NCBI GenBank assembly: GCA_910587875.1
Contig: CAJUOD010000063.1
Location: forward strand, 1-16,365
Direction: 5' to 3'
Length of the DNA: 16,365 bases
DNA from: an uncultured Oscillibacter sp.
GTDB taxonomy: Bacteria > Bacillota > Clostridia > Oscillospirales > Oscillospiraceae
Every line of letters starts with the position of its first letter. Position 1 is the stretch's first letter. Below, piece after piece: positions 14,199 to 16,365 of the stretch. The notes beneath the pieces are model-generated. The model searched no databases. It worked only from the letters and a program-made list of their open reading frames with translations, and was not told the DNA's origin. A program made the translations under genes and the position numbers.

Positions 14199-15265
14199 TA
14201 CTGTTGACCGTCTCCGTGTTTCAGCCGCTCCGCCGCGTCCGCCGCGGCCAGGGCGTCGATGATTTCATCCAGGTCCCCGTTCAGCACCGCGTCCAGGCGG
14301 TATACCGTCAATCCCACGCGGTGCTCCACCACCTGACTCTGGAGGAAGCGGTAAGTCCGCACCTTCTCGCTGCGCCAGCCGCCGCCCACCTGGCTCCGGC
14401 GCTCCGACGCGGCGGCGGCGTCCCGCTTCTCCCGCTCCCGCTGGTAGAGCCGGGAGCGGAGGACCCGCATGGCCTTGTCCTTGTTTTTGTACTGGCTCCG
14501 CTCATCCTGGCAGGTGACCACCGTCCCCGTGGGCAGGTGGGTGACGCGGATGGCGGACTCCGTCTTGTTGACGTGCTGCCCCCCCGCGCCGGAGGAGCGG
14601 AAGGTGTCGATTTGGAGGTCCCCCGGATCGATATCCACGTCCACCTCCTCCGCCTCCGGCAGGACCGCCACCGTGGCGGTGCTGGTCTGGATGCGCCCGC
14701 TGGACTCCGTCTCCGGCACCCGCTTCACCTGGTGGACGCCGCTCTCGAATTTCAGCCGGGAGAACACGTCCTCCCCCTCCACCAGGACCACGGCCTCCTT
14801 CACGCCCCCCAGCTCCGTCTCATTGGCGCTGAGAATTTCCGTCTTCCAGCCCCGGCGCTGGGCGTACATGGCGTACATCCGCAAAAGCTCCCCGGCGAAG
14901 AGGGCCGCCTCCTCGCCGCCCACCCCGGCCCGGATCTCCAGGACGGCGTTCCGCCCGTCGTTGGGGTCCCGGGGCAGGAGGAGGCGTTTCAGCTCCTCCC
15001 GGAGGGATTCCGCCTCCGCCTTGGCGGCGGACATCTCCTCCTGGGCCAGGGCCTTCAGCTCCGGGTCCCGGAGGAGGGCCTCCGCCTCCTCCCGGCGGCG
15101 CTCCGCCGCCTTCAGGGCGTCCGCGGCCTCCACCACCGGCGTCAGCTCCTTCAGCTCCCGCTGAATGGCCGCAAGCTTCCTCCCGTCGCCGTAGACGGCG
15201 GGGTCCGCCAGCTGGGCCTCCAGGTCCTCCCGGCGGAGGGCCAGCTCCTTTAGTTTTTCCAGCAT
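14198..15265 (-). CDS. prfA: Peptide chain release factor 1 (RF1)
   Basis: RF1 reads UAA and UAG in the ribosomal A site and triggers peptide release. The 355 residues show AGVGGEE (113-119, including Gly116 and Glu119), the RF1-specific P-x-T motif as PET (184-186) and the catalytic GGQ at 228-230 in SSGAGGQHVNKTESA. These fall on the same numbers as in Thermus thermophilus RF1, so residues compare directly. Two stop-codon contacts differ from the usual RF1: position 181 is Lys (normally Gln) and 193 is Gln (normally His); 179 is Gln instead of Arg. Thr186 and Thr194 are kept. The gene itself ends in UAG. The ATG at 15265 has AGGAGGGG 4 bases upstream. It is 39 bases before the Sua5-CoaE gene; no prmC methyltransferase gene lies between, unlike in many Firmicutes. 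Confidence 0.96.
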   Translation of the reverse strand: MLEKLKELALRREDLEAQLADPAVYGDGRKLAAIQRELKELTPVVEAADALKAAERRREEAEALLRDPELKALAQEEMSAAKAEAESLREELKRLLLPRDPNDGRNAVLEIRAGVGGEEAALFAGELLRMYAMYAQRRGWKTEILSANETELGGVKEAVVLVEGEDVFSRLKFESGVHQVKRVPETESSGRIQTSTATVAVLPEAEEVDVDIDPGDLQIDTFRSSGAGGQHVNKTESAIRVTHLPTGTVVTCQDERSQYKNKDKAMRVLRSRLYQREREKRDAAAASERRSQVGGGWRSEKVRTYRFLQSQVVEHRVGLTVYRLDAVLNGDLDEIIDALAAADAAERLKHGDGQQ

Positions 15266-15312
15266 CCTGCCCCTCCTAGATCAAGAAATTCTTCACTTTG
15301 AAGGGGGGGCCC

Positions 15313-15810
15313 CTACCGGCCCGTGGTCTGCAAAAACTCCTGGGTCTGGCGGAGGAACTCCTCCTGCCAGAAGGCGTAGCCCACGGAGCCGCTCCGCAGG
15401 GACACCGCCGTCCGGTGGCCGCAGGGGACGTAGTGGTCCATCTGCTCGAAGATCTCCTCGTTCTTATCCTCGCAGCCCCGGGTCAGCACATAGGAGGCGT
15501 TGCGGATATGTTTCCCATTTTCCTTTAAAAAACTCCGCACCACGGAGCTGCACCGCCCCGCCCACACCGGGCTCCCCACGATGACCAGACGGTAGTCCGT
15601 CAGGGGAAACCGGGCGGTACACTTCACCGGGGGCAGGGTCCGGCGCATGGCGTCCACGCCGCACCGGAGCCAGCCGCCCCAGCCGCTGCGGTCCACATTG
15701 TCCTGGAGCTCCGCCAGCTCGGCCCCCAGGGCCTTGGCGATCTCCTCCATGGCCGTCCGCGTGTTCCCCGTCCGGGAGTAGTACACGCACAGCACGTTGT
15801 TCCATGCCAC
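15313..15810 (-). CDS. Flavodoxin-like protein
   Basis: A 165-residue FMN-binding electron carrier or NAD(P)H-linked reductase of the flavodoxin fold. The first strand and phosphate-binding loop read VLCVYYSRTGNTRTAM (6-21). The isoalloxazine loop is VIVGSPVWAGRCSS (76-89). The rest alternates strand and helix as expected. No partner-specific motif shows which redox reaction it serves. The start is taken as GTG 15810, which gives a short strand before the FMN loop; AAAGGAG lies 11 bases upstream, slightly far. No in-frame ATG lies nearby. The gene ends in UAG and is 47 bases before prfA. A link to translation is not implied; it simply shares the operon. Confidence 0.85.
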   Translation of the reverse strand: MAWNNVLCVYYSRTGNTRTAMEEIAKALGAELAELQDNVDRSGWGGWLRCGVDAMRRTLPPVKCTARFPLTDYRLVIVGSPVWAGRCSSVVRSFLKENGKHIRNASYVLTRGCEDKNEEIFEQMDHYVPCGHRTAVSLRSGSVGYAFWQEEFLRQTQEFLQTTGR

Positions 15811-15831
15811 TTGGCAGTCATCTCCTTTTGT

Positions 15832-16365
15832 TCAGTCAAAGAGGGCCGTCTTCACCACGGCGAAGGCCTCCCGCAGATAGTAGTTGGCGGTGAGCCACCA
15901 CCAGGGCAGCTCCGCCGGCACGTCGATGATGTTCAGCCCCTGCTTTTGGGCGATCATATGGGCCCGGAAGCAGTGGAAATCGTTGGTCACCACGGCGACG
16001 GTCGCCGTCTCCGTGTCCAGGCCGTACTCCTCCAGCAGGGCCTTGGAAAAGGCGAAATTCTGGGCCGTGTTGGCGGACCGATCCTCCAGGAGAAAACGGG
16101 CGTTTTCCGCCTCGTCCCCTCCCCACAGCGCCCGGCGCATGGCCTCCGCCTCGGAAATGCTCTCTCCGGGGCCCTGTCCTCCGGAGAGGACCACCGGGAC
16201 CTCCGGGTGCTTCTGGAGGTAGTCCTCCGCCGCCCGGATGCGGCTCCATAAAGCCGCCGAGGGGGTCTCGCCGTTGACCCCGGCCCCCAGGACGATGACG
16301 GCGTCCACGGGGATGGCGGAGTTGTCCGCCTCCCCCCGGAAGACTACGGCAGCCTCAATGCACGC
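15832..16365 (-). CDS. YdcF/SanA/ElyC (DUF218) family protein, 5' end cut by the window
   Basis: A member of the DUF218 family, often membrane-anchored and linked to cell-envelope integrity; biochemical activity is poorly known. The frame is open to the last base of the window, so the N-terminus (usually a membrane segment) is missing. Visible family blocks are DAVIVLGAGVNGETPSAAL with a following R, VVLSGGQG, SEAEAM, the LLEDRSANTAQN motif, VTNDFHCFRAHMIAQKQG and a C-terminal NYYLREAFAV. A GTG at 16308 could start the visible domain, but the upstream residues (EAAVVFRGEA...) fit the family and it has no good ribosome site, so I treat the gene as partial. The stop is 21 bases before the flavodoxin start. 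Confidence 0.88.
   Translation of the reverse strand, partial: ACIEAAVVFRGEADNSAIPVDAVIVLGAGVNGETPSAALWSRIRAAEDYLQKHPEVPVVLSGGQGPGESISEAEAMRRALWGGDEAENARFLLEDRSANTAQNFAFSKALLEEYGLDTETATVAVVTNDFHCFRAHMIAQKQGLNIIDVPAELPWWWLTANYYLREAFAVVKTALFD

Noticed and set aside
11155..15253. Very long open frames on the plus strand opposite the aminopeptidase, Sua5-CoaE and prfA genes (about 430-510 codons)
   Set aside because: They are mirror frames of GC-rich genes with strong third-position bias. Their translations are rich in H, G, L and V without family motifs and lack sensible ribosome sites, while the minus-strand genes carry intact motifs.

Overview
The window is a stretch of bacterial chromosome with high GC content and dense coding. 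Strong AGGAGG-type ribosome sites, a lipoprotein-type solute-binding protein, a PheB-like ACT regulator, and S-layer-homology (SLH) modules with the GTSxxTFSP...CTRGQI signature suggest a GC-rich gut clostridium of the Oscillospiraceae / Flavonifractor-Pseudoflavonifractor type. That assignment is inferred from gene content and style, not from a search. No mobile element, CRISPR array, rRNA or tRNA was seen.

Layout. (1) 1-2163, minus strand: an operon encoding a PheB-like ACT regulator, homoserine dehydrogenase and aspartate kinase (the last cut by the window edge), the core of aspartate-family amino acid synthesis. (2) 2164-2602: a divergent control region. (3) 2603-4929, plus strand: a complete polar amino acid ABC importer (binding lipoprotein, permease, ATPase), closed by a two-way terminator. 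(4) 4984-6789, minus strand: tsaE-tsaB-upp, which pairs t6A tRNA modification with uracil salvage. (5) 6942-8568, plus strand: a FtsW/RodA/SpoVE-family polymerase and a small helical-repeat protein, divergent from tsaE with two good back-to-back promoters. (6) 8675-11027, plus strand: two secreted SLH-module proteins, each followed by a terminator. (7) 11074-16365, minus strand: a tightly packed run encoding a YdcF/SanA-like protein (cut by the window edge), a flavodoxin, RF1, a Sua5-CoaE fusion and an M18 aminopeptidase.

Themes. t6A synthesis appears twice: TsaB/TsaE in region 4, and the TsaC/Sua5 enzyme as the N-terminal half of a fusion in region 7. The C-terminal half of that fusion is dephospho-CoA kinase. 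The gene before it encodes release factor 1 with unusual residues at two stop-codon-contact positions (K181, Q193). These two proteins are the most unusual items here. The rest is ordinary housekeeping, with some regulatory structure worth testing: tandem repeats between the ACT regulator and the ABC importer, and an 11-bp-period repeat upstream of the second SLH gene.
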